From: JBCFAY01 sp038562375
GTDB taxonomy: Bacteria > Bacillota > Clostridia > Christensenellales > CAG-138
DNA length: 64,000 bases
Assembly: GCA_038562375.1 (NCBI GenBank)
Contig: JBCFAY010000006.1
Span: 62,001 to 126,000 of the forward strand
Direction of reading: 5' to 3'
A model generated the notes under the pieces. That model had not been told where the DNA came from. It did not search any database and worked only from the letters and a program-made list of their open reading frames with translations. This document shows, in pieces, positions 14,935-23,809 of the stretch (positions are counted from its first letter, which is position 1; each line of letters starts with the position of its first letter). Made by a program: the position numbers and the translations under genes.

Positions 14935-15627
14935 ATGGATCTGTTTCCGCTTATAAACTCCATCCGCATCTCGCTGATCTCCACCGTCCTCATATTCTTT
15001 ACAGGCATTTTTCTCGCATACTACGTCGCAAAAACGCCGCGCTTCGTCAAAGGCGTGCTCGACTGCATCCTGACGCTGCCTTTGGTGCTCCCGCCGACGG
15101 TCCTGGGCTTTTTTCTCTTAAAGACGATCGGCCCCAAGGCTCCCGTCGGCGCGCTCCTGCTCGAGTGGTTCAACGCGCGCATCACGATGACGTGGGTCGC
15201 CTCCATCTTCGCGACAAGCCTTGTGGCGCTCCCCTTGATGTACCGCACCGTGCGCGGAGCGCTCGAGGCGCTCGATGTGAACCTCGTCTATTCCGGAAAG
15301 ACGCTCGGCCTTTCCAACACCTATATCTTCTGGCGAATCACGCTTCCAAACTGCAAGGAGGGCATCCTCGCGGGAACGGTGCTCGCCTTTGCCCGCGCGC
15401 TCGGCGAATACGGTGCGACGAGCATGGTCTCGGGCTACATCCCCGGCAAAACCGCCACCATTTCCACCACCGTATACCAGCTTTGGCGGGAAGGCAACGA
15501 TGCGCTCGCGTATCGATGGGTGTTCATCAACCTCGCCATATCCTTCGTGGTGCTCATCGCGGTAAACCTGTTCGAAAGCAATCAGCGCAGGGCGTCCGCG
15601 CAAAAACAGCAGCGGGAGGCTCTCTAG
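14935..15627 (+). CDS. modB: molybdate ABC transporter permease
   Basis: A 230-residue inner-membrane permease with about five to six membrane helices. The cytoplasmic EAA loop is visible as ALEALDVNLVYSGKTLGLSN, which docks onto ModC. The ATG 14935 is 9 bases after AGGAGG; an earlier in-frame start overlaps the attenuator hairpin and is rejected. It forms the ModABC importer with its neighbours, and modC follows immediately after its stop. Confidence 0.92.
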   Translation: MDLFPLINSIRISLISTVLIFFTGIFLAYYVAKTPRFVKGVLDCILTLPLVLPPTVLGFFLLKTIGPKAPVGALLLEWFNARITMTWVASIFATSLVALPLMYRTVRGALEALDVNLVYSGKTLGLSNTYIFWRITLPNCKEGILAGTVLAFARALGEYGATSMVSGYIPGKTATISTTVYQLWREGNDALAYRWVFINLAISFVVLIAVNLFESNQRRASAQKQQREAL

Positions 15628-16689
15628 ATGGCGCTTTGTGCAAAGTTTAAAAAAGAGTATCCCGGGTTTTCGCTCGACGTGGAATTTGAGGCCGCAAACG
15701 GCGTGATGGCGCTCCTGGGCGCGTCCGGCTGCGGAAAGAGCCTCACGCTCAAATGCATCGCGGGCATCGTAAAGCCGGACGAGGGGATCATCGTCTCGGA
15801 CGGCGTCACGCTGTTCGATTCCAAACGCAACATCAACCTTTCCCCGCAGAAACGGCGCGTGGGGCTGCTGTTCCAAAACTATGCGCTGTTCCCGAACATG
15901 ACGGTGGAGAAAAACATACTGACCGGCCTTGCAAGGGAAAAAAGCGGCCCGGAAAAGAAGGAGCGCTTAAACCGGATCCTCCGAACCTTCCGGCTCGAAG
16001 GGCTTGAAAGGCATCTCCCCCACCAGCTTTCCGGCGGGCAGCAGCAAAGGGTCGCCCTCGCGCGCATCCTGGCGGGCGAGCCCAAGCTGCTGATGCTCGA
16101 CGAGCCGTTCGCCGCGCTCGACAGCTATCTCAAATGGAAGCTCGAGCAGGAATTGATGGATACGCTCTGCGCTTTCCCCGGTACAACGCTGTACGTTTCG
16201 CACAGCCGCGACGAGATCTACAGGCTCAGCCAAACAGTTTGCGTGATGGAAAACGGCAAAACACAGCCGGTCGTGCCGGTCAAATCGCTCTTTGAAGCGC
16301 CGGGGACGCTCTCCGCCGCGCTGCTCTCGGGCTGCAAGAACTTCTCCCGCGCGCGGCGGGCCGGAAACAATGAAGTCTTCGCCGTCGATTGGGGCGCGAC
16401 GCTCGACTGCGGCCGCGCGGTGGACGAGGATGTGCGCTTCATCGGCGTCAGGGCGCACCATATCTCGTTCGCGGAGGAAGCGGGCCGCAACACCCTCGCG
16501 TGCAGGCCGGAGCGCTCGGTGGAGGACGTTTTCTCGCGCATCGCCGTGTTGATCCCCGAAAACGCCGCCCAAGGCTCGGACTACGCGCAGATCCGCGTGG
16601 AATACCCAAAAGCGCCCGCGTGCGATTTCGGTGGAAACGAACAAGTGAACATCGCGATCCGCCCTTCGGACATCATGCTGCTGAAATGA
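15628..16689 (+). CDS. modC: molybdate ABC transporter ATP-binding protein
   Basis: A 353-residue ATPase. Walker A GASGCGKS (about 31-38), Q-loop LLFQNYALFP, signature LSGGQQQRVALARIL, Walker B LLMLDEPFAALD and the switch His in YVSHSRDE are all intact. The C-terminal region from about 230 is a regulatory extension in the place of the TOBE/molybdate-binding domain. The start ATG directly follows the modB stop, so translation is coupled. It powers molybdate import for the molybdopterin enzymes implied by the flanking genes. Confidence 0.9.
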   Translation: MALCAKFKKEYPGFSLDVEFEAANGVMALLGASGCGKSLTLKCIAGIVKPDEGIIVSDGVTLFDSKRNINLSPQKRRVGLLFQNYALFPNMTVEKNILTGLAREKSGPEKKERLNRILRTFRLEGLERHLPHQLSGGQQQRVALARILAGEPKLLMLDEPFAALDSYLKWKLEQELMDTLCAFPGTTLYVSHSRDEIYRLSQTVCVMENGKTQPVVPVKSLFEAPGTLSAALLSGCKNFSRARRAGNNEVFAVDWGATLDCGRAVDEDVRFIGVRAHHISFAEEAGRNTLACRPERSVEDVFSRIAVLIPENAAQGSDYAQIRVEYPKAPACDFGGNEQVNIAIRPSDIMLLK

Positions 16690-16775
16690 TCCCCTGAAGG
16701 GAGGCGCGCCGGGTCCTCCAAACGCTGCGGCGGCGCGGGAAAACGCCGCAACGAGGGAGGCTTCCATAAAGGATA

Positions 16776-16809
16776 CAAAAACGGCCGACGGATACGCTCC
16801 GCCGGCCGT
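16776..16809 (-). terminator. terminator of the xdhC gene
   Basis: TCCGCCGGCCGT pairs with ACGGCCGACGGA with one mismatch; read on the minus strand the stem is followed by TTTTTG. It lies between convergent modC and xdhC. Confidence 0.75.
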
Positions 16810-16824
16810 TCACGCGCCGAACCC

Positions 16825-17853
16825 TTACGCGATATAATCCTCGATGAGCACCTGCATCACTCCGCCGCACACCATGCCCTCTTCCTCGGCAATGTCGTCC
16901 GTCAGGTCGACGGTCTGCAGGCAATACCGCCGGGTACCGATCGTCCGCCGCGCGATGCCCACGACGGCCGCCTCGCCGCACCCGCCGCCGATGCTGCCCA
17001 GGATGCGTCCGTCGGGATACACCAGCATCTTCGCGCCGGGTCCCCGCGGAACCGAGCCCTTGGCGGCGACGACGGTAACGATGGCTTTGGGCACATCCTT
17101 TTCCGCGGCCAGCGTCTTTAAGACCTTCAGGTCCATATCCGAACGGCTGATATTCCGGGATGCGCCGTTATAGCGCAGGCGTTTGCACAAAATGATCTCC
17201 GCCAGGATCGAAATCGCGATTTCCTCCGGCGTTACGGCCCCGATGGGCAGGCCGATGGGCGTGTGCGCGCGGTTGATCCAATCCGCGTCGCAGCCCTCCT
17301 CGATGAGGGCGGCCTTTAAGGTATTTACCCGCCTCTTAGAGCCGATCATTCCCACGTAGAAAGGCTTCGGGCCCTTCTCGAGCCGCCTTAAGCACTCCAT
17401 ATCATGCCGGTGCCCGCGCGTGATCACCACCACATAATCGCCCTCGGTCACGTCCAAGCGGTCGAATACCGTATCGAATCCTTCGCAGATCACGCTCGCA
17501 GCCATCGGAAAGCGCACGGCGTTCGCAAAGGACGGGCGATCGTCCACCACCGTGACGGAAAACCCGGTTTTCGACGCGAAGTCGGCCAAAGGAAGCGCGA
17601 TATGGCCGCATCCGAGCACGATCAGGCGCTCCTCCGGGAAAAACGGCTCCCAGACGGACAGATCTCCGCCTTCGGTTTTCAAAACCGGAGCGCCGAGCCC
17701 CTCCGCATCGCTGAATGCGGGCTCCTTTTCAACGATCAGCCGCTTTTCCATCGCCGCGCTCACGCCCTGCGTGCCGCTGAAGCGTTTGAGAAGAACGGCC
17801 GATTCCTTGCGCTCGAGCGCCTGAATGATTTGCGCGTAAATTTGTTGATTCAT
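16825..17853 (-). CDS. XdhC/CoxI family molybdenum hydroxylase maturation factor
   Basis: A 342-residue protein of the XdhC/CoxI family, which binds molybdopterin cofactor and assists its sulphuration and insertion into xanthine-dehydrogenase-type enzymes. A Rossmann domain occurs first (LIVLGCGHIALPLADFASK, then VVVITRGHRHD and MIGSKRRV). The CoxI signature comes afterwards (AAKGSVPRGPGAKMLVYPDG, GSIGGGCGE near residues 275-310), so the two domains appear in reversed order relative to many homologues. ATG 17853 has GGGAGAG 5 bases upstream. It converges with modABC and fits the molybdenum module; the hydroxylase itself is not in the window. Confidence 0.85.
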   Translation of the reverse strand: MNQQIYAQIIQALERKESAVLLKRFSGTQGVSAAMEKRLIVEKEPAFSDAEGLGAPVLKTEGGDLSVWEPFFPEERLIVLGCGHIALPLADFASKTGFSVTVVDDRPSFANAVRFPMAASVICEGFDTVFDRLDVTEGDYVVVITRGHRHDMECLRRLEKGPKPFYVGMIGSKRRVNTLKAALIEEGCDADWINRAHTPIGLPIGAVTPEEIAISILAEIILCKRLRYNGASRNISRSDMDLKVLKTLAAEKDVPKAIVTVVAAKGSVPRGPGAKMLVYPDGRILGSIGGGCGEAAVVGIARRTIGTRRYCLQTVDLTDDIAEEEGMVCGGVMQVLIEDYIA

Positions 17854-17985
17854 CGCGGCTCTCCCTGCCATAAACGGCGGCGTCGATCTTTGGCGGACAG
17901 TACGGCCCGCGCCGTATCGCCGCCCGCCAAGACCGAGGCCTGAACGCGATCCCCACGGACGGGCAAACGTCATTGCCTTAACAGC

Positions 17986-18014
17986 ATGGTAGGCGATTCA
18001 TACGAGTCTGTCAA
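17986..18014 (-). promoter_or_regulatory. promoter of xdhC
   Basis: Minus-strand TTGACA (18014-18009), a 17-bp spacer and TACCAT (17991-17986). The predicted leader is about 125 nt. Confidence 0.55.
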
Positions 18015-18091
18015 TAGCATACTAAATTGATATAAAAAATATTATATTTTTCATTAAGAAAATACAAAAAATACCGCATGCTCTTCCATAT

Positions 18092-18121
18092 AAAAAAAAG
18101 CAAGGTCGTCCTTGCTTTTTT
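18092..18121. terminator. bidirectional terminator upstream of xdhC
   Basis: AAAGCAAGG, loop TCGT, CCTTGCTTT with A- and T-tracts on both sides. It would end the minus-strand operon coming from 20365. Confidence 0.85.
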
Positions 18122-18263
18122 AAATCGCTGGAAACGGCGCTCGCCCCGCGCTCCGTCGCCCGAATTTTTCACTCGGGACGGTCGGCTTGTGATCAAGGCG
18201 GAGCTTTTTGCAGAATCCTCCGGTTCCCGAACCGGTGCGCGGTTGCGGGTATGCACGGTATGC

Positions 18264-19232
18264 TTAGACGATCGGTCCCCCGAGCGCTTCGTTCTGCGCG
18301 CTCACCGCGGCCTGAAGCTGTGCGAGCGATGCCGCCGCCAATTCGTAAACGAGGTACTCGGGCCGCGCAAACTCCAGCACCTTCAAAATCCCGCGGTCGA
18401 CGAACGGCTGATGCGGATCCATCCCGCCCACGTCCCGCATCGCCGAGAGAAGGCGCGTCATAAAATCCGCGTCGGCGGCGTATTTCCCGCCGATGCTCTT
18501 TGGGCCCGAGATCGAGCTGTTCAGATGCATTGCGCGGATGTGCCGCGCGGCTTCGCCGAGGCGCTCCAGCGCTTTAAGGATATAGCCGACCGCTTCGTTT
18601 TCATCCTTAAGGCGCAGGTTGGTGTTCATCAGATGCCCGACGTCCAGCACAAAGCCCTTGTTCGGATACTCGACGCGCTCGAGAAGGCGCATGGCCGCGC
18701 CGCCGTCCAAGAAGGTCAGTCCGGGCAGCCAGTGGTTTTCAAACAGAACCTCGAACCGCGCGGGAACGCCTTTGAGAATCTCGTTGAAAAACCCGACATA
18801 CGCGTCTATGATCTCCTCGTCCCCATACGGATGGGAGCCGGAATAGCAGCATTCCAGGTGCGAATGGGCGGCGTGGAAGACGACGTACTTTACGCCCATC
18901 CTCGCCGCGTCCAGAAGCTCGTCATGCCGCGCGCGGACGAACTCGTCCCTTGAGAGCGCATAATAGTAGCCGCGGCAGTTTTCAAGGGTATCGAACTGCT
19001 CGAGCAGGGCTTTTTCGTCGCCGCGCCAAAAATCCAGGAACATCGGCCAGTACGGCATGTGCCTGCCGACGGCTTTTTCCAGGGGCACCGCCTCCTCCTG
19101 CGGGTTTTCCCAGCGCATCAGCTCGAGCCCGTCCAGCCCGTTTCGCGCGAGAAATTCCCGCACGGCAACGGCTTTGCCGCCGAACTTTTCGAGGCTATAG
19201 GGATCATCCGATAGGCTCAACAGTTTCAGCAA
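18264..19232 (-). CDS. TIM-barrel protein of the sugar-phosphate isomerase/epimerase (AP endonuclease 2) superfamily
   Basis: A 322-residue cytoplasmic protein of the xylose-isomerase-like TIM-barrel superfamily. Metal-ligand-type residues occur at the expected strand ends: VVFHAAHSHLE, EVLFENHWLPG, GFVLDVGHLMN and RAMHLNSSI. The start is TTG 19232, with GGAAGGGG 8 bases upstream; no ATG is better placed. It follows a G3E GTPase gene by 38 bp in the same operon, which suggests that the GTPase may help load its metal. The substrate is unknown; isomerase, epimerase or endonuclease activities all occur in the superfamily. Confidence 0.75.
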   Translation of the reverse strand: MLKLLSLSDDPYSLEKFGGKAVAVREFLARNGLDGLELMRWENPQEEAVPLEKAVGRHMPYWPMFLDFWRGDEKALLEQFDTLENCRGYYYALSRDEFVRARHDELLDAARMGVKYVVFHAAHSHLECCYSGSHPYGDEEIIDAYVGFFNEILKGVPARFEVLFENHWLPGLTFLDGGAAMRLLERVEYPNKGFVLDVGHLMNTNLRLKDENEAVGYILKALERLGEAARHIRAMHLNSSISGPKSIGGKYAADADFMTRLLSAMRDVGGMDPHQPFVDRGILKVLEFARPEYLVYELAAASLAQLQAAVSAQNEALGGPIV

Positions 19233-19270
19233 TGTCGTTTCCCCTTCCTTTGAATGGTCTTAAGTTCGTT

Positions 19271-20365
19271 TCAGCCGCGCACGACGCGGTCGTAGCGATA
19301 GGTGGGATTGGGCCTGCCCGGGCTTAAACAGTTGATCGCCGCGATCTTAAGGCCGATCCCGCCGCCGCAGGCGTTCTGCAGCTCCTCCAGGATCAGGCTT
19401 TTGAGCGGTTCCGGGCCGGTCTGTACGCGCGCGTTGAGTATCAAGACGGCGTCGGGCTCCGCCCCCGCGCCCCCCCTGAAGCGAAGCGTCGGGCTTTTGC
19501 CCGTGATGTTGCCCGCCGCGTGCCCCGCGCCCGAACGAAGCAGCAGCTTGACATGGCCTACCGGCAGGTTCATCGCGTCAAACCTCTTCCCAAGCGCCGT
19601 GAGCAAGCTTTCCGCGAACGCGTTCCAGTCCGGAGAATCGCACTTTAAAACCGCTTTCAGGTTCAGCCAGCCCAAGACCGCCTCGCCCTCGGCATACACG
19701 TCGTAATCCACCGGCGCGATATGCGTCCCGCCGTCCGCGCTTTGCTCGATCAGCTCCATAAAGCCCTGCACCCCGTCGCCCGTACCGGCGCTCAGCGCGA
19801 GCACCCGCGCCTGGGGCCACTTTTGTTCGCATCGGGCGATCAGGTCTTTAACGCTCTCCGGCGGCAGCAGATCCGTCTTGTTGATCAGGATCGCATCCGC
19901 CTCCTCCAGCTGCTTTTCCATGATGTACAAGGCGCTCCCGTGCAGCGCCGAAGTCCCCGCGCCAAGAAGCGGAAAGAGCTTTTCGGGATCCGCGAGCACA
20001 CAAAGGGCGGCGACCTCGAGCTCGCCGCCGAAGCGCTCCTTGATCGGCTGCAGGATCGTCGCGGAGAGGTCGGTGCAACTGCCTACGGGCTCCGCGATGA
20101 TCAGCTGCGCGCCCGCGTTTACAAGCTCGCCGATTGCGCCGATCAGCCCCTTGAAATTGCAGCAGAAGCAGCTTCCGCTGACCTCCTCGACCTTGAGCCC
20201 CGCCGTTTGCAGGTAAGCGGTATCGACAAGCTCCGGGGCCTGATCGTTGGTGATGAGGCCGACGCGCTTTCCCCGCTCTGAAAACCGCCGGGCGGCCTCA
20301 AAGAGAAGGGTCGTCTTTCCGGCGCCCAGAAAGCCGCCGACAAAAGCAACCTTGGTCTTCATCAT
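19271..20365 (-). CDS. G3E-family P-loop GTPase (CobW/HypB/UreG type)
   Basis: A 364-residue metal-chaperone-type GTPase. Walker A GGFLGAGKTT is at residues 9-18, the CxCC metal motif appears in GSCFCCNFKG, the switch region in IIAEPVGSCTD and the base-recognition NKTD near residue 168. The C-terminal part (about 225-364) is longer and does not show the His-rich tail of CobW zinc chaperones. A GGAAGGAG site precedes ATG-ATG. It heads the two-gene operon with the TIM-barrel protein, a natural metalloenzyme client. A role in cobalamin-dependent methyltransfer or metal insertion is possible but unproven. Confidence 0.82.
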   Translation of the reverse strand: MMKTKVAFVGGFLGAGKTTLLFEAARRFSERGKRVGLITNDQAPELVDTAYLQTAGLKVEEVSGSCFCCNFKGLIGAIGELVNAGAQLIIAEPVGSCTDLSATILQPIKERFGGELEVAALCVLADPEKLFPLLGAGTSALHGSALYIMEKQLEEADAILINKTDLLPPESVKDLIARCEQKWPQARVLALSAGTGDGVQGFMELIEQSADGGTHIAPVDYDVYAEGEAVLGWLNLKAVLKCDSPDWNAFAESLLTALGKRFDAMNLPVGHVKLLLRSGAGHAAGNITGKSPTLRFRGGAGAEPDAVLILNARVQTGPEPLKSLILEELQNACGGGIGLKIAAINCLSPGRPNPTYRYDRVVRG

Positions 20366-20713
20366 CGCTCTCCTTCCTTTTCACGCGCGTTGGAATGGAA
20401 TCCGCCCAAAGCGGCCGAAGCGCTGTTTAGTTGAGGCTTGCGCGCTGCGGCCGGACCTCTTCGCGCAGTGCGCACAAAAGCAGCGGCGAATATGCTGTTT
20501 TAATTATAGGATTTATCGCATGAGCGGGATAGCAAAATCCAACGGATTTTTGTACTATATTTGTACTGTGCGGCCGCTCGGGCGTCTGCCCGGCGGAGAC
20601 GGCGCGCGACCCGCAAAAACGCCGAGCGCCGCAGCCCCTTCGCGGGGTTCGCGGCGCAACGGTCCGGCGCATGCCGGTATGAAATTCAATTGAAAGCCGC
20701 CCCCGCCTTACGG
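20366..20713. other. intergenic stretch without a supported gene
   Basis: 348 bp between the divergent-end of the GTPase gene and the stop of the next minus-strand gene. A TATAAT on the minus strand at 20508-20503 could be the -10 of the GTPase operon, but no convincing -35 is placed. A GC-rich inverted repeat region (20575-20670) may act as a terminator for neither or both sides. Confidence 0.35.
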
Positions 20714-21385
20714 CTATACGACGGGCGGATACTGATGCCATCTCTCCAGGATGGCGTCGCCGGTAAACGCCCCGGACGCGCTCCGGAAGGACCTGAGCCG
20801 CTCGGGCGAATATCCGACCACCACATAAGGGCAGACCTCGCTGATCAGGCGCATCATCACCAGGCACTCGTCCTCGTTTTTGAACTGCACACGGATCTGG
20901 CGCCGGTCTGCAAAGGCGAACATCAGCGCATAGTAGCGCGCGCCGAAATTGGTTCTGGTGATGTGCATATACACCCAGACGAGATCGCGCAGCGGACGCG
21001 CGCGGAAGCTCATGCCCTGCGCGATCAGCGCCCAATGGTTCGTGAGCGTGAACTGGCGCACGCTGTGGATCATATGCCCCGCCGCCTCCTGGTTGACGGC
21101 GGCTTCCACGGTTTCGGCGTCGCCCAGCTGCAGATTGCCCAGCGCCTTATAATACTTCGAGCTCTTGTAATTTGCCCGATTGATCAGCGCGTGCAGGAAA
21201 AACGCGAACGGGATTGCAGCCATAATGAGGACCGCGATGAAGGCGGAGCTGTTGGCCGAATCGGGATTCCTCGCGGTCTCCGACAGCCCGATGAGCAGCG
21301 GGATAAGGATCCAGCCCGTGAGGATGCCGGTTAAGATCATACGGTTGCGGTAGATCCGCCGGATCTGCGTTTTTACGTATTCCAT
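20714..21385 (-). CDS. uncharacterised protein with two N-terminal membrane helices
   Basis: A 223-residue protein. Two hydrophobic segments (about 17-35 and 48-68) form a hairpin; the remainder is a cytoplasmic alpha/beta domain (RQIRVQFKNEDECLVMMRLI) resembling PH-like or DUF domains known from Firmicutes, not identified further. AGGAGG is present 8 bases before the ATG. It follows the large proline/asparagine-rich membrane protein by 16 bp and should be co-transcribed with it. A shared envelope role is plausible. Confidence 0.7.
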   Translation of the reverse strand: MEYVKTQIRRIYRNRMILTGILTGWILIPLLIGLSETARNPDSANSSAFIAVLIMAAIPFAFFLHALINRANYKSSKYYKALGNLQLGDAETVEAAVNQEAAGHMIHSVRQFTLTNHWALIAQGMSFRARPLRDLVWVYMHITRTNFGARYYALMFAFADRRQIRVQFKNEDECLVMMRLISEVCPYVVVGYSPERLRSFRSASGAFTGDAILERWHQYPPVV

Positions 21386-21401
21386 AAAAGATGCCTCCTA
21401 C

Positions 21402-23537
21402 CTATTGCGTGATGGGATGCGCTGTGAACATCAGGTGGAAATCATAGGCGTTCAGGTAATTCGCAAGATCGTCCACCAGCCCCGGACAAGAGGCCACGCC
21501 CTTTTCGCCCAAGGCCTGCCAATCGAATTCGTCCTGTTGGTAGAGCGTTTGGTCGGCCGCTGTTTTGTCAAGGTTCGGCCGCACGGCGTTGATCTTTTCG
21601 AGCAGCACGTTCAGATAGATGGGTTCGATCTTTGCAAGCGTATCGGGCTTTGTCAGCTTCCCCGTCTCAAACTGCGCGTTGAGCGCTTGGTACACATCGC
21701 TTCCGATCTCGTACAGGGAAGGCGTACTGTAGCTGATCTGCGGCCTGCCGTACTCGGTCTTTATGCTCAGCGAGCCGTAGGCAAAAGTTGCGGCGAGGCG
21801 CGTTTGAAGCAATTCCAAGATTTCATCGTGGTCCACGGTGAGCTTGTCGTTGTGCTGGACGCCCTTCTCCATGAGCGCGTTCGCGAGATCGTCAAAATAC
21901 GCCTTTATCACCGGGGTGTCCACGCCGTACCCCGTATGATCCGGCCAGGACTGGAAATCCGGCAGCAGCGCATCCTGCGCCGCCTCGTAAAACCCCAATC
22001 CCGTCATATACTCATCCACATGCGGAGCAAACACGGTATAGTAATCGTTCAGGGCGAAATACACCGAGCCCATCGACCAGTCGATGGTGATCTGCTCGCC
22101 GCTGATGCGCACCGTCTGATACGGCAGGCGCACATCCACCTGAATCATGACGCCGGGCGTATTGATCTGCAGGAGCTTCGCATAATTCTCGCGGATGTAC
22201 GCGCGGCCGCCCGTGCCTGGCGCGTAGGCGGGAATATTGAGTTTGCTCAGACTGTCGGCGGACGGATCGGGCAGCAGCAGGGTAACGACCGCGTCGTAGT
22301 CGGACAAAACCACGTTCGAATAGCTGGCGCTCTTGATCGCGGCGAGGAACACGGGGTCGGGCGAGACCTCGGGGCCTTCCTCCTGTATGGCGGCGAACAG
22401 CTTCTCGTTGATCTCGGCGATGAGGGCGGCTTTTTGCTGCTCGCTCAGGCCGCTCTCGGGCGGCTGCGTCTGCTGTACCGGCACGTAGGGGGTCGGCTGA
22501 TCCACCCCGAGCGAGGAGAGGACGTTTTGCTGTGCGATCCGTGAGAGGACCAGCAGGGCAACGACCAGCAGAACAAACACCGCGATCCCGCCGCCGATGA
22601 TCAAAAACATGGTGCGCCGGTGCGGATTCCCTTCTTGTACAACGGGAGGAGATTGAGGATCGCCGGGCCACGCGGCCGTCGGCGGCGCCTGCGTGGCTGC
22701 CCTGGGCTCGGCCTGCGCTTTGGCCCGCGGCGTATAATAAGGCTGCGACGGCGCCTGATAGGATTGCGGCTGCGGCTGCGCGGCGGGCGGCGGGGCCTGA
22801 TAGTTCAGCTGCGGGGCCTGATACGCCTGCGGCGGAGCCTGATAGATTTGCGGCGGGACCTGATCCCGGCCGGGGATGTCGGACGGCGGGACCTGATCCG
22901 GCTGCGGGCCCTCCGGCGCGGGCGAAGGCGGCGCTGCGCCGAACTGCGGGCCCTCCGGCGCGGCGGCCGGTGCGGGCTGCTCGCCCGGCTTCTTCGAAAA
23001 ACGGATGATGCCGAGCTGTTTGTTCGTAAGGAAGAACGTGATGATCACAAGTACCAGCCCGCCCGCCGACGAAACCATCAGGCCGCCCGCCGACGCGCCG
23101 GTCATCAGGAATGCGAAGAAGCTGCCGGCGAGCAGGACCCAAAAGCCGTAGGCCTTGCCTTTGAGCATGAGCGCGAGACCGGTGATCATGATGCCGAAGA
23201 ACAGCGCCAGCGGCACCAGGATCGTACCTGCGCCCGAGTAGTCCCGGTAATTGAGCATGGACGCGATCGCCGCGCTGACGCAGACGATCATAAAGATGAC
23301 GAACCCTTTGGCAAACCCATGCAGTCCGCTTGTTTTTTTGACGCTCGGTCCATTGACGTTGGGTCCGAAGTTCGGTCCGTTGGAATTCGGCCCGCCGAAG
23401 TTCGGCCCGCCGAAGTTTGGTCCGTTGGGATTGGGTCCGTTGGGATTGGGTCCGTTGTAGTTCGATTCATTGATGTTCGGTCCGTTGGGGTTCGGTTCAT
23501 TGAGATTCGGTCCATTGAGGTTGGGTTCATTTGTCAT
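21402..23537 (-). CDS. large membrane protein with PNxNGPN repeats and a Pro/Gln-rich linker
   Basis: A 711-residue protein. Residues 1-62 are a low-complexity Asn/Pro/Gly repeat (units like PNLNGPN, PNPNGPN, PNFGGPN). Four hydrophobic helices follow (about 70-175), then a long Pro/Gln/Ala-rich linker with repeated YQAPP and QVPP, one further membrane helix near residue 310, and a C-terminal extracytoplasmic domain of about 370 residues. ATG 23537 follows GGAGGG; a longer frame upstream lacks a site. It forms an operon with the gene at 20714. No family is recognised; the layout suggests an envelope or cell-surface sensing protein. Confidence 0.7.
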   Translation of the reverse strand: MTNEPNLNGPNLNEPNPNGPNINESNYNGPNPNGPNPNGPNFGGPNFGGPNSNGPNFGPNVNGPSVKKTSGLHGFAKGFVIFMIVCVSAAIASMLNYRDYSGAGTILVPLALFFGIMITGLALMLKGKAYGFWVLLAGSFFAFLMTGASAGGLMVSSAGGLVLVIITFFLTNKQLGIIRFSKKPGEQPAPAAAPEGPQFGAAPPSPAPEGPQPDQVPPSDIPGRDQVPPQIYQAPPQAYQAPQLNYQAPPPAAQPQPQSYQAPSQPYYTPRAKAQAEPRAATQAPPTAAWPGDPQSPPVVQEGNPHRRTMFLIIGGGIAVFVLLVVALLVLSRIAQQNVLSSLGVDQPTPYVPVQQTQPPESGLSEQQKAALIAEINEKLFAAIQEEGPEVSPDPVFLAAIKSASYSNVVLSDYDAVVTLLLPDPSADSLSKLNIPAYAPGTGGRAYIRENYAKLLQINTPGVMIQVDVRLPYQTVRISGEQITIDWSMGSVYFALNDYYTVFAPHVDEYMTGLGFYEAAQDALLPDFQSWPDHTGYGVDTPVIKAYFDDLANALMEKGVQHNDKLTVDHDEILELLQTRLAATFAYGSLSIKTEYGRPQISYSTPSLYEIGSDVYQALNAQFETGKLTKPDTLAKIEPIYLNVLLEKINAVRPNLDKTAADQTLYQQDEFDWQALGEKGVASCPGLVDDLANYLNAYDFHLMFTAHPITQ
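23352..23534 (-). repeat. 15-bp-period repeat encoding PNxNG units
   Basis: GGTCCGTTGGGATT and variants repeat at 15-bp steps (for example around 23420-23455). They encode the Asn/Pro/Gly N-terminus of the membrane protein and could vary in copy number by slippage. Confidence 0.75.
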
Positions 23538-23770
23538 GTCAAACACCCTCCGCTTCATTGATAGATTGGGATGGGCCGCGCCGCGGCGGCGGCGATGAAC
23601 TGTGATCACGCTTGAAGTATAGGCGAACGCAAGGCGCAGCGGGTGGAACAAAAGTTGAATTTTAAAAAATTCCACAAAGTTCCACAGCGCTTCGGCGCTC
23701 ATCCGCGCGCGATCGGCGCGGTTCACGCCCGCTAGGGCCGCGCTTCGGGCGGGAGCGGATCAAACGCAAA

Positions 23771-23793
23771 GCGGGCGAACGCATCGTTCGCCC
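23771..23793. terminator. hairpin downstream of the HTH-membrane protein gene
   Basis: GCGGGCGAACG pairs with CGTTCGCCCG around a short loop. Read on the minus strand it follows the stop at 23810 and precedes CTTTGCGTTTG, a weak T-tract. Confidence 0.5.
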
Positions 23794-23809
23794 GGCCGGA
23801 GGTGCTTTT

